A stretch of 64,000 nt of DNA from Guptibacillus hwajinpoensis (GTDB taxonomy: Bacteria > Bacillota > Bacilli > Bacillales > Guptibacillaceae). The translations under genes were made by a program, and so were the position numbers. Under the pieces are notes generated by a model that was not told the origin of the DNA, searched no databases, and saw only the letters and a program-made list of their open reading frames with translations. This document shows positions 46,319-55,465 of the stretch, piece after piece. The stretch is from assembly GCF_029277305.1 (NCBI RefSeq), contig NZ_CP119526.1; one strand, given 5' to 3'. Positions within the stretch are counted from its first letter, which is position 1. The number at the start of each line of letters is the position of its first letter.

Positions 46319-46750
46319 CTATTCCTTCACAATATTGCTCTTCACTTGTGAGAGCATTCTAGCAAGCTGCTTAGTTTCTGCTTCACTTAAATGTTCGGTT
46401 AGCTGCTTTTCTAATTCATCTCTTACGTTATAGAGCTGGGACTGTTTTTCTTTGCCGAGATCGGTAAGACAGATGATTTTAGAGCGAGCGTCTCCAGCTG
46501 GTGATTCTCGTGTGACTAATCCTTTTTGTATTAAAATATCAATCAGCTTAGAAAGAGAGGAAGCTTTAATGCCGAGGTTATTTTGAATGTGTGATTGATT
46601 GACTCGGTCTTCTTCATACAATACAAACATGACATTCATATGAGAGATGCTAAGATCTTCTTTTACTAATCGTTCATTTTGAAGCTGTTTTACTAAATGG
46701 GATATTTGCTGAACTTGAAATCCGATGTCGTCATTATGAGATTTATGCAT
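46319..46750 (-). CDS. MarR-family transcriptional regulator
   Basis: 143 residues. Winged-helix DNA-binding region (NQSHIQNNLGIKASSLSKLIDILIQKGLV) followed by the MarR wing (RE...AGDARSKIICLTDLGKE). Divergent from an MFS gene with a palindrome in the intergenic region, the standard arrangement of a drug- or phenolic-sensing repressor and its pump. The first 25 residues contain no cysteine sensor. Confidence 0.9.
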   Translation of the reverse strand: MHKSHNDDIGFQVQQISHLVKQLQNERLVKEDLSISHMNVMFVLYEEDRVNQSHIQNNLGIKASSLSKLIDILIQKGLVTRESPAGDARSKIICLTDLGKEKQSQLYNVRDELEKQLTEHLSEAETKQLARMLSQVKSNIVKE

Positions 46751-46804
46751 AAGCGTACTACCTCCTGAACTAACTGTATTTTAGCATAAATAGAGAGTGT
46801 ATTT

Positions 46805-46826
46805 TAATTAGTTTCCTAACTAATTA
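46805..46826. promoter_or_regulatory. Probable MarR operator
   Basis: Perfect palindrome AATTAGTT-TCCT-AACTAATT between marR and the MFS gene, overlapping where both promoters must lie. A half-site (AACTAACTG) recurs at about 46768-46776. Confidence 0.7.
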
Positions 46827-46867
46827 TATTGTGATAAGATGTTTTTTGTAATGAAGGAGGTAAGAGA

Positions 46868-48025
46868 ATGAATAACTTATCGAAAGTTGGTATCTTTTCT
46901 TTAATGCTTGCTGCAAGTTTAACGATCATGGTAGGGAGTGCTATTACACCGGCTCTCATAGAAATATCACAGCATTATGGAGTAGAAGATATGGCCACAT
47001 GGCTGACAACACTACCAGCACTTGGCGTTGTTCTTTTCGCTCCACTTGCTGGTCGGCTCATTGACCGACTCGGATCATATGTTTCTTTATGCATAGGGTT
47101 AGTATTGTATGGGGCGCTAGGGGTCTCTGCTATTTGGTTGTCCGGAACGATACCCGTATTTGCTGATCGGATACTACTAGGTGGAGCAACAGCGATCGTC
47201 ATGGCTTCTTCTACAGGACTTCTTGCTGAGTTCTTTGTTGGGGAAGAACGTTTGAAGATGATTGCTCTTCAAGGCATGTCGATTGAAGCAGGCGGAATTA
47301 TCTTTCTAAGTATCGGAGGAGTACTAGGTGGAATAGGGTGGCAGTGGCCATTTATGATTTATTTAATCGCATGGATTGCTCTGTTGTTCATCTTGATTTT
47401 TGTGCCGTTCAAGAAATCAATGCATTTGGAAGAGAGCCAAGAAACGAAAGCGAGCACTTCGAAGACTATTTTTCCAGTGTTGCTATCAGCTTTATTAGCG
47501 ATGACAATGTTTTTTATCGCATTTATCACACTACCATTCTATCTAGCTAATAACTTTGGATTAGGATCCGAAACAACAGGCTATTTCCTAGCGATGATTT
47601 CGCTAATAGCCGTCATATCAGCTAGCATTATGCCTAAAATGGTTAAAAGGTTTTCTGATTATCAAACGCTACTCACCGGATTTTCTCTGTTTACACTTGG
47701 TTTCATTCTATTAACCTTAGGTCAGAGTTTCTTGATCGTCGCTATAATTGCGGGAATTGTTATAGGATTTGGATTTGGTTTCACGATTCCGTTAGCCAAT
47801 CATATGGTCGTCGAGAAAAGTAATGTTAGCAATCGAGGAAGGAATCTAGCGTATTTCTCTTCGTTTACGTTTCTAGGACAGTTTCTTTCGTCACTCGTTG
47901 AAGGAATTTCAACAAACGTTGTTATTATTTATATCATTGCCATTTCAATTGGGATTTTGATTATCTTATTCTATTCAATGTGGCTTAGAAAAGGTAACAA
48001 ACGTCAAACAGTGCAGGCTCACTAA
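46868..48025 (+). CDS. MFS transporter
   Basis: 385 residues, GAAGGAGG before the ATG, twelve hydrophobic segments. The loop 2-3 motif reads LAGRLIDRLGSY (GxxxDRxGxr), typical of drug:H+ antiporters. Controlled presumably by the divergent MarR repressor. Substrate unknown. Confidence 0.85.
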   Translation: MNNLSKVGIFSLMLAASLTIMVGSAITPALIEISQHYGVEDMATWLTTLPALGVVLFAPLAGRLIDRLGSYVSLCIGLVLYGALGVSAIWLSGTIPVFADRILLGGATAIVMASSTGLLAEFFVGEERLKMIALQGMSIEAGGIIFLSIGGVLGGIGWQWPFMIYLIAWIALLFILIFVPFKKSMHLEESQETKASTSKTIFPVLLSALLAMTMFFIAFITLPFYLANNFGLGSETTGYFLAMISLIAVISASIMPKMVKRFSDYQTLLTGFSLFTLGFILLTLGQSFLIVAIIAGIVIGFGFGFTIPLANHMVVEKSNVSNRGRNLAYFSSFTFLGQFLSSLVEGISTNVVIIYIIAISIGILIILFYSMWLRKGNKRQTVQAH

Positions 48026-48392
48026 AAATTTTTGAGGGACAAAGGGACAGGTTTCTTGTCCACCTATAAAACAGAAATTAAGAAGCTGGCAGTTGAGTAA
48101 CACCTACATGCCTCATTACTTTTAGAGCAAAAGAAATTACTATAATTCATTTTCCCTTGGGATATGAATTGATTTGTTCTCATCAGACTGTAAAGGAAGG
48201 AGGGGGGTCAGGTTCGGACCTGCCCCCCTATCTCTATGAGAGTTTATCATCAATGTGATAGGCTCTTTTTTATGTGGAAAAATGATTGAGTTGTTTTTAA
48301 TAGTTTGAAATAATTGGAAACGGGGAAGGTGTTAGTACGATTCTATTGATCATCTTCCTTTGAAATCGTATGAAGGAGGGGAGGATCGGCTT
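48026..48392. other. Intergenic region with two palindromes
   Basis: Holds GGGACAGGTTTCTTGTCC (48043-48060) and the repeat at 48201-48229, the upstream region of the gene at 48393, and no gene. Confidence 0.5.
48201..48229. repeat. Dispersed palindrome, GTCAG..CTGAC-like family
   Basis: AGGGGGGTCAGGTTCGGACC then TGCCCCCCT: the same layout as 47-70 and 2849-2874, with centre TTCGGA instead of ACGT. Confidence 0.65.
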
Positions 48393-48821
48393 TTGTATGG
48401 CATAGGTCCTGATTTTTGGCTAAAGCTAGTCTTATTAATTATCATCCTTATTGTTTTAAACTTTACTTTCAGTGCTGTTATGAGAAGATGGCTCAAGGTT
48501 GAGAAGAGGAAATTTTTCTCTTATAACCATTTAAATAAATTACATAGTAAGGTTGATTGGAGTATTAGAATTACGTTTATGGCATTTATTATTATTGGTG
48601 CGTTCTACAACGTAACGAGACTCCCGGCAGAATCACTTTGGTATTTGGAAGCATGGTTTGTACTGTTTATATTTCTGATCGATTCAGAAAGTGTTCAAGC
48701 TCTTTTTGAATGGAAATACGCGATAAATCGAAGGAATTACATTTATACGCTTAGTCAATTGAGCTTCTATGTAATTGTAGTAATTGCATTATTTTCTACT
48801 GGTTTTCTGTGGTTGGGGTGA
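48393..48821 (+). CDS. DUF4181-family membrane protein
   Basis: 142 residues from a TTG at 48393 (MYGIGPDFWLKL), with AAGGAGGGG about 12 bases upstream; the frame is open to 48360. Four hydrophobic segments and the family-typical stretches YNVTRLPAESLWYLEAWFVL and SESVQALFEWKYA...YIYTLSQL. Function unknown for the family, which is common in Bacillaceae. Followed by another small membrane protein gene after 58 bases. Confidence 0.75.
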   Translation: MYGIGPDFWLKLVLLIIILIVLNFTFSAVMRRWLKVEKRKFFSYNHLNKLHSKVDWSIRITFMAFIIIGAFYNVTRLPAESLWYLEAWFVLFIFLIDSESVQALFEWKYAINRRNYIYTLSQLSFYVIVVIALFSTGFLWLG

Positions 48822-48879
48822 AATTGATTATGGTAAGGTGAAAGCGAAATAGAGATGTTCAATGGGAAGGTGAGCTCCA

Positions 48880-49398
48880 ATGGAGGAAGGAAATTGGGAT
48901 TTACAAGAAGTTAAGCGATTAAAAAAGAAGCTTTTAATTCAAAATAATCTAGGGATGCTATTGGTATTCGCTTTGTTGTGGTTCTTTGTAGAAGTTACAG
49001 CAGTTTCAACTACAATCATTTTGGGTGTGTTGTGTGCCATCTTATGGCTCCTTGTAGCGAATATGTTGTTTACACTACTGACAGGAAAGGTCATAGGTAC
49101 AAGAGCTATGCAGCGAGTGCAGACCTTCGAGATCGAGCGTCACGGGAAGAAGCAGTGGAAGATAAAAGCGAGTATAGGGTTACTCATCATTCTGGCTATA
49201 ACGATTGGTTTGACAGTGATGGTAGTCGTATCAGATATAGGCTCTGTTCCCCTGAACTTTCCTAATGATAGTTTCGCATTTATTGGAGCATGGCTCGGCA
49301 TGAATTTAGGACAAATTCACCGAATAAGAAAGCTTGGGAGAGAAATTTCACGAGAATCAAGTGAAAAACAAGAACGTGGTTCTAGTGAATCAGTTTGA
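48880..49398 (+). CDS. Hypothetical membrane protein
   Basis: 172 residues, GGGAAGGTGAG before the ATG. Four hydrophobic segments (about 23-42, 43-67, 99-118 and 128-141), a basic loop between the second and third, and a charged Ser/Glu-rich tail. No family recognised. Probably co-transcribed with the DUF4181 gene and closed by the terminator at 49409. Confidence 0.7.
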   Translation: MEEGNWDLQEVKRLKKKLLIQNNLGMLLVFALLWFFVEVTAVSTTIILGVLCAILWLLVANMLFTLLTGKVIGTRAMQRVQTFEIERHGKKQWKIKASIGLLIILAITIGLTVMVVVSDIGSVPLNFPNDSFAFIGAWLGMNLGQIHRIRKLGREISRESSEKQERGSSESV

Positions 49399-49408
49399 TG
49401 ACATTACT

Positions 49409-49442
49409 AAAAGACCAAGTGATCTGTTGATCACCGTCTTTT
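49409..49442 (+). terminator. Intrinsic terminator
   Basis: Stem AAAAGAC..GTGATC/GATCAC.GTCTTTT, loop TGTT. Confidence 0.75.
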
Positions 49443-49506
49443 AATTTGTGCACTATACGCATCGCGGGGACGGCACTCCCGATGGATAATAACGAAAGAA
49501 GAAGTG

Positions 49507-49544
49507 AAAAGGAGCACTAATTATTGTAAATTAGTGCTCCTTTT
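49507..49544. terminator. Terminator of the GlsB/YeaQ gene
   Basis: Perfect 14-base stem AAAAGGAGCACTAA/TTAGTGCTCCTTTT, usable in both directions. Confidence 0.8.
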
Positions 49545-49582
49545 ATTTATGAGATGGAATTACAGAATCGTTGCTGCGATTC

Positions 49583-49843
49583 TTATTCAGACGAACTTTT
49601 ACGAACTTTACCAAGAATAAAACTCACAATTAACACTAGTATAATTGACCCTATAATAGCTGGGATAATCGCAAACCCACCAATATCTGGTCCCCAATCG
49701 CCTAATATAAGAGTCCCTAACCATGCTCCAATAAATCCTGCAATAATATTTCCGATAATTCCTCCTGGAACATCACGTCCCGTTATTACGCCAGCAAGCC
49801 AGCCAATGATACCGCCTATGATTAAACTCCAGATAAATCCCAT
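49583..49843 (-). CDS. GlsB/YeaQ/YmgE-family stress membrane protein
   Basis: 86 residues with three hydrophobic helices rich in Gly. The motif WSLIIGGIIGWLAG..., RDVPGGIIGNIIAGFIGAW and WGPDIGGFAIIPAIIGSIIL matches the transglycosylase-associated (GlsB) family, small proteins induced by envelope or general stress. Ends KVRKSSSE. AGGAGGTTT lies upstream of the ATG on the minus strand. Monocistronic. Confidence 0.9.
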   Translation of the reverse strand: MGFIWSLIIGGIIGWLAGVITGRDVPGGIIGNIIAGFIGAWLGTLILGDWGPDIGGFAIIPAIIGSIILVLIVSFILGKVRKSSSE

Positions 49844-49990
49844 AGAATAAAACCTCCATATACATTATTTATTCTTGCTATTTGTTGTTTTATCCAAATA
49901 GAAGTAATAATATTCATAACTTCACCTCAACTTCTATTCAGGAGATAGTTAAAGATTCTTAGGTATTCTAAGGGTATTAAACAAAACAAA

Positions 49991-50015
49991 GGGAGCTCTA
50001 AATGCTAGAGCTCCC
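49991..50015 (-). terminator. Terminator of the ppdK operon
   Basis: Stem GGGAGCTCTA/TAGAGCTCCC; on the minus strand it is followed by TTTGTTTTGTTT. Confidence 0.8.
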
Positions 50016-50043
50016 TTCGTAGATTCTAAGTCAATCCTTCGTT

Positions 50044-52719
50044 TTAGTGATACTGATGTTCTTTCCGCCGATTGCTTTCCTCATAACGAATGGCAGCCTG
50101 AGCGGTTGCGAGTCTTGCAGAAGGAACGCGGAAAGGTGAGCAGCTTACGTAATCCAGTCCGAGTTGGAAGCAGAAAGAGATCGATTCTTTCTCACCGCCG
50201 TGCTCTCCACATATCCCTGTTTTCAAGGTAGGTTTTGTTTTCCTGCCTAGTTTGACGCCGCTTTCGACTAGTTTACCAACACCATCTTGATCCAATGAAA
50301 CAAACGGATTTTTCGGTAGGATATCATTATCCACATAATGTTGGAGAAACTTGCCTTCAGCGTCATCTCGACTAAAACCATACGTTGTTTGCGTGAGATC
50401 GTTCGTTCCAAAAGAGAAGAAGTCTGCTTCTTCGGCAACTCCATCAGCTGTAAGTGCAGCGCGAGGAGTTTCGATCATCGTTCCAATCAAGTAGTCGAAA
50501 TCTTGACCTGTTTCTTTTTGAAGCCTATTCCCTACGTTGAGTACCAGCTGACGCATCTCTTTCAGTTCGTTCACGTGACTGACTAGTGGAATCATGATCT
50601 CAGGCTTCACACTGATTCCTTTTTCCTTCACGTTAGACATCGCATTAAAGATAGCGATGATTTGCATTTCATAGATTTCAGGGTGAATCATTCCTAATCG
50701 ACAACCGCGATGTCCTAACATAGGATTTGATTCCTCTAATACCTTTACTTTTCGTAGAAGATTTTGCTTCTCTTGTAATTCGGTTGAGTCTGGATCTGTC
50801 AGCTGAAGCTTTGTCACCGCAACAAGAAGTTCTTCTTTGTCTGGTAAAAACTCATGTAGTGGTGGATCTAGTAACCGTACGGTAATGGGATGACCCTGCA
50901 TTGTTTCAAAAATCCCCTCGAAATCCTCTTGCTGCATAGGCAGGAGTTTCTCAAGAGCATCTTTTCGTTCTTCGGTCGTTTCAGACAGAATCATATTTCT
51001 TACTGTAGGAATGCGCGAGGCATCCATAAACATATGCTCTGTGCGACAAAGTCCAATGCCTTTTGCGCCGAAATCCAGTGCTTTCTTTGCATCGATTGGG
51101 TTATCCGCATTGGCTCGCACTTCCATCGTTGCTTCTTTGTCGGCCCAGCGAAGCAATAATAGGAAATCATCGGATAGCTCAGGTTCGATCATTGGAATTT
51201 CGCCGAGGAAGATGTGACCAGTTGAACCATCGATCGTAATGGTGTCCCCTTCATGAACAGTTGTTGACCCTACACTAAATTGTTTGGAATCCAAGTTAAT
51301 TTTCAAAGAATCACACCCGCAAATACATGCTTTTCCCATCCCTCTAGCTACAACCGCTGCATGACTCGTCATGCCTCCGCGGCTCGTAACAGTCGCCTCT
51401 GAAGCTACGATGCCATGAATATCATCAGGTGTTGTTTCAGGACGAACAAGAATGACTTTTTCTTTATTCTTTGATCGTACTTCTGCTACATCCGCATCAA
51501 AGACGACAATCCCTGTGGCGGCACCTGGGGAAGCGGGCAAGCCAGTCGTTAACTGCTTACTCTTATGGTCAGGGTCGAGTCGGTGATGCAGTAGCTGACT
51601 GAGCTGATCAGGGTCGACACGTAGTAGAGCCGTTCGCTCGTCCATAATCTCTTCTTTTACCATCTCAACTGCGATTCGAATCGCTGCCTCGGCCGTTCGT
51701 TTTCCTGTGCGTGTTTGAAGGATAAACAGTTTCCCGCCTTCTACCGTAAACTCGATGTCCTGCATATCTTTGTAGTGATTTTCTAATAGCTTGCATGTTT
51801 CTACAAATTGTTGAAACACATCAGGCATTTCATCTTGAAGGGTGGAGATCGGTTGTGGCGTACGGATTCCTGCAACAACGTCCTCGCCTTGCGCGTTGAT
51901 TAAGTATTCTCCATAAAGCTTTGATTCTCCGGTCGATGGATTGCGTGTGAAAGCGACTCCTGTACCCGAATCTTCTCCCATATTTCCAAATACCATGCTT
52001 TGAATATTAACAGCCGTGCCAAGATGACCAGGTATATCGTGAAGGCGACGATAGAGGATGGCGCGCTGATTGTTCCATGAATCAAACACGGCATCGATCG
52101 TTAGGAAAAGCTGTTCCTTTGGATCCTGTGGGAAGGGTTGTTTCGCTTGTTTACTCACGATGGATTTGTATTCTTCTATTATTGCTTTCCAATCTTCGGC
52201 TGATAGTTCGGTATCGGATTGGTAGCCCTTGCTTTCCCTGTAATCTTCTAGATGGTGTTCAAAGTGGTAATGGTCAACATCTAGCACAACACTGCTGAAC
52301 ATTTGAATAAATCGACGGTAGGAATCATATGCGAAACGAGGGTTATTCGTTAGCTCAGCCATGCCTTTAACGGTATCATCATTCATTCCAAGGTTAAGAA
52401 CGGTGTCCATCATGCCTGGCATGGAATGAACGGCTCCTGAACGTACAGATACAAGAAGCGGGTTGATTGGGTTTCCAAATTGTTTGTCCGTTTTGTTTTC
52501 AAGTTTCGTTAGGGCTTCTACTACTTGAGATTTGACTTCAGTTGAGAGGGACTTTCCTGCATCGTAATACGCTTTACAAGCATCGGTCGTAATTGTAAAA
52601 CCGTACGGAACGGGCAACCCAATGCGAGTCATTTCCGCTAAGTTCGCTCCTTTACCACCGAGTAGTTCCTTGCCGCTGTTTTTCGAATGATCAAATAGGA
52701 ATACAAATTTGTTGTCCAT
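50044..52719 (-). CDS. ppdK: Pyruvate, phosphate dikinase
   Basis: 891 residues, full length for the family. It interconverts pyruvate + ATP + phosphate and phosphoenolpyruvate + AMP + pyrophosphate. N-terminal ATP-grasp (GGKGANLAEM), then the phosphohistidine domain with GGMTSHAAVVARGMGK (catalytic His453, preceded by the regulatory Thr of TSRGGMT), and the PEP/pyruvate TIM barrel (GFGAKGIGLCRTEHMF, FGTNDLTQTTYGFSRDD, GICGEHGG). The start overlaps the upstream regulator stop (TAATG), so the pair is translationally coupled. Confidence 0.95.
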   Translation of the reverse strand: MDNKFVFLFDHSKNSGKELLGGKGANLAEMTRIGLPVPYGFTITTDACKAYYDAGKSLSTEVKSQVVEALTKLENKTDKQFGNPINPLLVSVRSGAVHSMPGMMDTVLNLGMNDDTVKGMAELTNNPRFAYDSYRRFIQMFSSVVLDVDHYHFEHHLEDYRESKGYQSDTELSAEDWKAIIEEYKSIVSKQAKQPFPQDPKEQLFLTIDAVFDSWNNQRAILYRRLHDIPGHLGTAVNIQSMVFGNMGEDSGTGVAFTRNPSTGESKLYGEYLINAQGEDVVAGIRTPQPISTLQDEMPDVFQQFVETCKLLENHYKDMQDIEFTVEGGKLFILQTRTGKRTAEAAIRIAVEMVKEEIMDERTALLRVDPDQLSQLLHHRLDPDHKSKQLTTGLPASPGAATGIVVFDADVAEVRSKNKEKVILVRPETTPDDIHGIVASEATVTSRGGMTSHAAVVARGMGKACICGCDSLKINLDSKQFSVGSTTVHEGDTITIDGSTGHIFLGEIPMIEPELSDDFLLLLRWADKEATMEVRANADNPIDAKKALDFGAKGIGLCRTEHMFMDASRIPTVRNMILSETTEERKDALEKLLPMQQEDFEGIFETMQGHPITVRLLDPPLHEFLPDKEELLVAVTKLQLTDPDSTELQEKQNLLRKVKVLEESNPMLGHRGCRLGMIHPEIYEMQIIAIFNAMSNVKEKGISVKPEIMIPLVSHVNELKEMRQLVLNVGNRLQKETGQDFDYLIGTMIETPRAALTADGVAEEADFFSFGTNDLTQTTYGFSRDDAEGKFLQHYVDNDILPKNPFVSLDQDGVGKLVESGVKLGRKTKPTLKTGICGEHGGEKESISFCFQLGLDYVSCSPFRVPSARLATAQAAIRYEESNRRKEHQYH

Positions 52720-53543
52720 TATAGTAAGCTCTCCCTTTTTTGAATGATGGATAAGATAATATCAGCTGTCTCTTCAATCGCTTTATTTGAAACATCGATG
52801 ACAGGACATCCGATTCGTTTCATAATGTTTTCAGCGCTTGTCATTTCATCAAAAATTCGTTCAAGTGAGGCATAATTGGCTGAGTTTGTTAGTCCCAGAC
52901 TTTTCAATCGTTCTTTTCGAATTTCATATAGTTTGTCAGGTGAAATCATCAATCCAATGCATTTTTTCCTTGGAACGTTAAAAAGTTCCGCGGGAGGAGG
53001 GACTTCTGGAATAAGCGGGATATTCGCTACCTTGTATTGCTTGTTGGCCAAGTACATCGAGAGAGGCGTCTTCGATGTCCGAGACACCCCAACGAGGACG
53101 ATGTCTGCATTCTTTAGTCCCCAGACTTCCTGTCCGTCATCGTATTTCACCGCAAACTCAATCGCTTCTACCCGTTTAAAATAGTCTTCATCTAGCTTTC
53201 GCATTTGACCTGGTTGACGATGAGGCTGCCGATCAAATTTCTTAGTGAAGGCGTCCAACAGAGGCTGCATTAAATCAACAGCAATCACGTTTTCCGCGTG
53301 AGCTCTTTGATCTAGCTCGAGTTTTAATTCCTCTAAGACGATGGTGTAAGCAATGATAGAGTGATTGTACTTCGCCGCAGTAATCACATTGTTAATATCC
53401 TGTGAGCTCTTTACAAAAGAAAAGTGCTTAATATCGACTTCTTGTCCGAAAAATTGCGTTGCCACAGCCTTCACTAGTAGTTCAGCTGTTTCTCCGACCG
53501 AATCTGATACAACATAAACCGTTTCTTTTTTCGTCACGATCAA
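52719..53543 (-). CDS. yqfL: PPDK regulatory protein (bifunctional kinase/pyrophosphorylase)
   Basis: 274 residues. DUF299-type regulator that inactivates PPDK by ADP-dependent phosphorylation of the active-site threonine and reverses it with phosphate. YVVSDSVGETAE at the start and the P-loop GVSRTSKTPLS (152-162) are diagnostic. First gene of the operon with ppdK. Confidence 0.9.
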   Translation of the reverse strand: MIVTKKETVYVVSDSVGETAELLVKAVATQFFGQEVDIKHFSFVKSSQDINNVITAAKYNHSIIAYTIVLEELKLELDQRAHAENVIAVDLMQPLLDAFTKKFDRQPHRQPGQMRKLDEDYFKRVEAIEFAVKYDDGQEVWGLKNADIVLVGVSRTSKTPLSMYLANKQYKVANIPLIPEVPPPAELFNVPRKKCIGLMISPDKLYEIRKERLKSLGLTNSANYASLERIFDEMTSAENIMKRIGCPVIDVSNKAIEETADIILSIIQKRESLL

Positions 53544-53920
53544 ACTCCTTCTCTATTAAAATTAAGGGCCATGGGGTGATATGTAGTGACAAAATACCTT
53601 AAAATTCAACAATATAACACATTATTCGTTTTTTTGCTTAATATGATGCATTAATTACTTTATAGTATAACATTATTGACGGTTTTGTGTACCTAAAAAG
53701 TTGGGAGTTTTTGCGGTTAGCTATAGGAATCAAGGAATAGCGGGGAGGAAGAAAATTCGACAAGTGCCTGTCACTCGCGAACTTGCGATTTCTCCTAATG
53801 AGAAGAAGAAGCTAGTTAGCTAGCTTCTTCTCATTTCGTATTAAGGGGGAGGTGTAGGCTGGATAAGATTAGGCAAGAGTTAACTTGTTCTATTAGTTGC
53901 TGTTTAATGCTTTTGTTCCG
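53544..53920. other. Intergenic region with repeat element and long hairpin
   Basis: Contains the AT-rich promoter side of yqfL-ppdK (53560-53690), the AGTGCCTGTCACT element (53763-53775), and a strong hairpin 53797-53835 (AATGAGAAGAAG...GCTAG/CTAGC...CTTCTCATT) that may terminate the neighbouring minus-strand gene. No gene seen. Confidence 0.55.
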
Positions 53921-54292
53921 CTAGCAAGTGACGTCTGCAATTAAGTCAGAGTACTTAAGGAGCTCGTTCGTTTGCAAGTTTCCTCCAACGTATTGCTCGT
54001 CGTAGGAAGTTAAATAAAAGGAAAGAGTGATATTATTCTTTAGGGTTACTTGTACCCATTGATTTAAACAACCCTGAGCTTGAGCTATTGATTTGATTTC
54101 ACTTCCCCGACAAGTTAATGCGTTATACACCGTGTGCGGTACATATCCGCTTACTGATGTGAAGCCGATTGAAGTAGGATACACTTGAAATTTTTGTCCG
54201 TTTTTAAACGTAATCGTTATCCATTGATTAACGCAGTTCATGAATTGAAAAAGGCTTCGGTCGTTTCCATGATGAAAAGTGTGTATGGTCAC
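53921..54292 (-). CDS. Hypothetical two-repeat beta protein
   Basis: 123 residues from a GTG at 54292 with AAGGATGG 5 bases upstream. Two similar segments are visible: NCVNQWITITFKNGQKFQVY...SVSGYV (about 19-52) and GCLNQWVQVTLKNNITLSFY...YVGGN (about 73-104), each starting with Cys-x-Asn-Gln-Trp. Four Cys in total, no signal peptide. The layout suggests an internally duplicated beta domain; a spore-coat or surface role is only a guess. No family recognised. Confidence 0.6.
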   Translation of the reverse strand: MTIHTFHHGNDRSLFQFMNCVNQWITITFKNGQKFQVYPTSIGFTSVSGYVPHTVYNALTCRGSEIKSIAQAQGCLNQWVQVTLKNNITLSFYLTSYDEQYVGGNLQTNELLKYSDLIADVTC

Positions 54293-54390
54293 TCACCATC
54301 CTTCTGGTTTTTCAATATTACTGTATTCCTACTTTTTCGTTTTGTGAGTTTGGGTTGGATTTCCTAAGATTAAGAACCTAAGGAATAACG

Positions 54391-54426
54391 AAAAAGAGCA
54401 TCAAATTGAAAGACAATTTGATGCTC
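54391..54426 (-). terminator. Terminator of the K+ channel gene
   Basis: Stem GAGCATCAAATTG/CAATTTGATGCTC; followed by TTTTTCG on the minus strand. Confidence 0.8.
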
Positions 54427-54476
54427 GATTCGTTAGGCATTCTCACGTTTTGTACTCCAAAACTGAACTCGTTAGG

Positions 54477-55256
54477 CTATCCTTTCTTCATCTTCCTAAT
54501 CTGCCGCACAATCTCCTCGTAATCTTCATCGGTAAGCTCTGGATACTCGTCAATTTTGTTATGAACAAAGGTAAGTTCCGGTGGGAGGACCTTTTTCCGC
54601 TTCGTAATCATTGACGCTACAGTACCAGTCACGATACCAATCAATGATATCCCGACAAGCATATAGAAGATCGCTATGATTCGACCAATTCCAGTTACAG
54701 GGTACAGGTCACCGTAGCCAACAGTCGTCGTTGTAACGATCACCCACCAGAGCGCGTCGCCATAGTGCTCGAATTCTGGTTCTAACCAGACCATCGGCAA
54801 GGAGGCGATGAACATCGATGCGATAAGGAGGATAATGTATCTGTCTACGTTTAATCGACTAAACACTTCATTCAACGATGATTTTCGTTTCTTGATGATC
54901 GCTAGTAATCGGAGAACGCGAAAGAGCCGGATCAATCGTGCGGACTGGAAGATTTCCCCGAGTGGGATGATGGCGATTAATTCTAGTACATTGGTTTTAA
55001 CGAATTCCACTTTATTGTCACTCACAGCAAAACGTGTAACATAATCGATCACTAAGATTCCCCAGATGAACCAGTCTAAGGAGTAGTTGGTGTCGACGAT
55101 GATGGAATAGACCACTAGCGAAGCAAGTGTGACCTCATAGAGGATATGTAATCTTCCGGCAGTGTTTGAAGTGATGTAGCGTTTGAAATAATCAATCAGA
55201 GAGATCACCTCATAAGTCGCATAATATTTGATAGAGAAGTCTGCCCCGTCTACCAT
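54477..55256 (-). CDS. Voltage-gated-type potassium channel
   Basis: 259 residues, six membrane segments. An S4-like helix (RLIRLFRVLRLL, 107-118) with Arg every third residue, and the selectivity filter TTTTVGYGD (175-183) between S5 and S6. A short charged C-terminal tail (ELTDEDYEEIVRQIRKMKKG) replaces a RCK domain. The first ATG (55256) has no ribosome binding site; AGGTGAT at about 55202-55208 suggests that translation may begin around residues 17-21 (VISLIDYFKR). Function: K+ flux across the cell membrane. Confidence 0.85.
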   Translation of the reverse strand: MVDGADFSIKYYATYEVISLIDYFKRYITSNTAGRLHILYEVTLASLVVYSIIVDTNYSLDWFIWGILVIDYVTRFAVSDNKVEFVKTNVLELIAIIPLGEIFQSARLIRLFRVLRLLAIIKKRKSSLNEVFSRLNVDRYIILLIASMFIASLPMVWLEPEFEHYGDALWWVIVTTTTVGYGDLYPVTGIGRIIAIFYMLVGISLIGIVTGTVASMITKRKKVLPPELTFVHNKIDEYPELTDEDYEEIVRQIRKMKKG

Positions 55257-55465
55257 AACTAGTATTTAAGTATTTCTATGGATACTGTAGGAAAATCGAT
55301 ATTCTAGCATTAGTTTAACATGAAGTGGTGATCATCTACTTGATTATGAAAGATGATTTTACTTCGTGCGAACAACCGCAGCATCACGAGACTAGTCACA
55401 TGCCCAAACGCTTGACTCTACAACCACATAGTCTATCGTGTAGGAATGAAAGAGGGGGGCTTTTG

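Noticed and set aside
49554..49850. 98-codon plus-strand frame opposite the GlsB/YeaQ gene
   Set aside because: Pro/Ile-rich antisense of a recognised family member.
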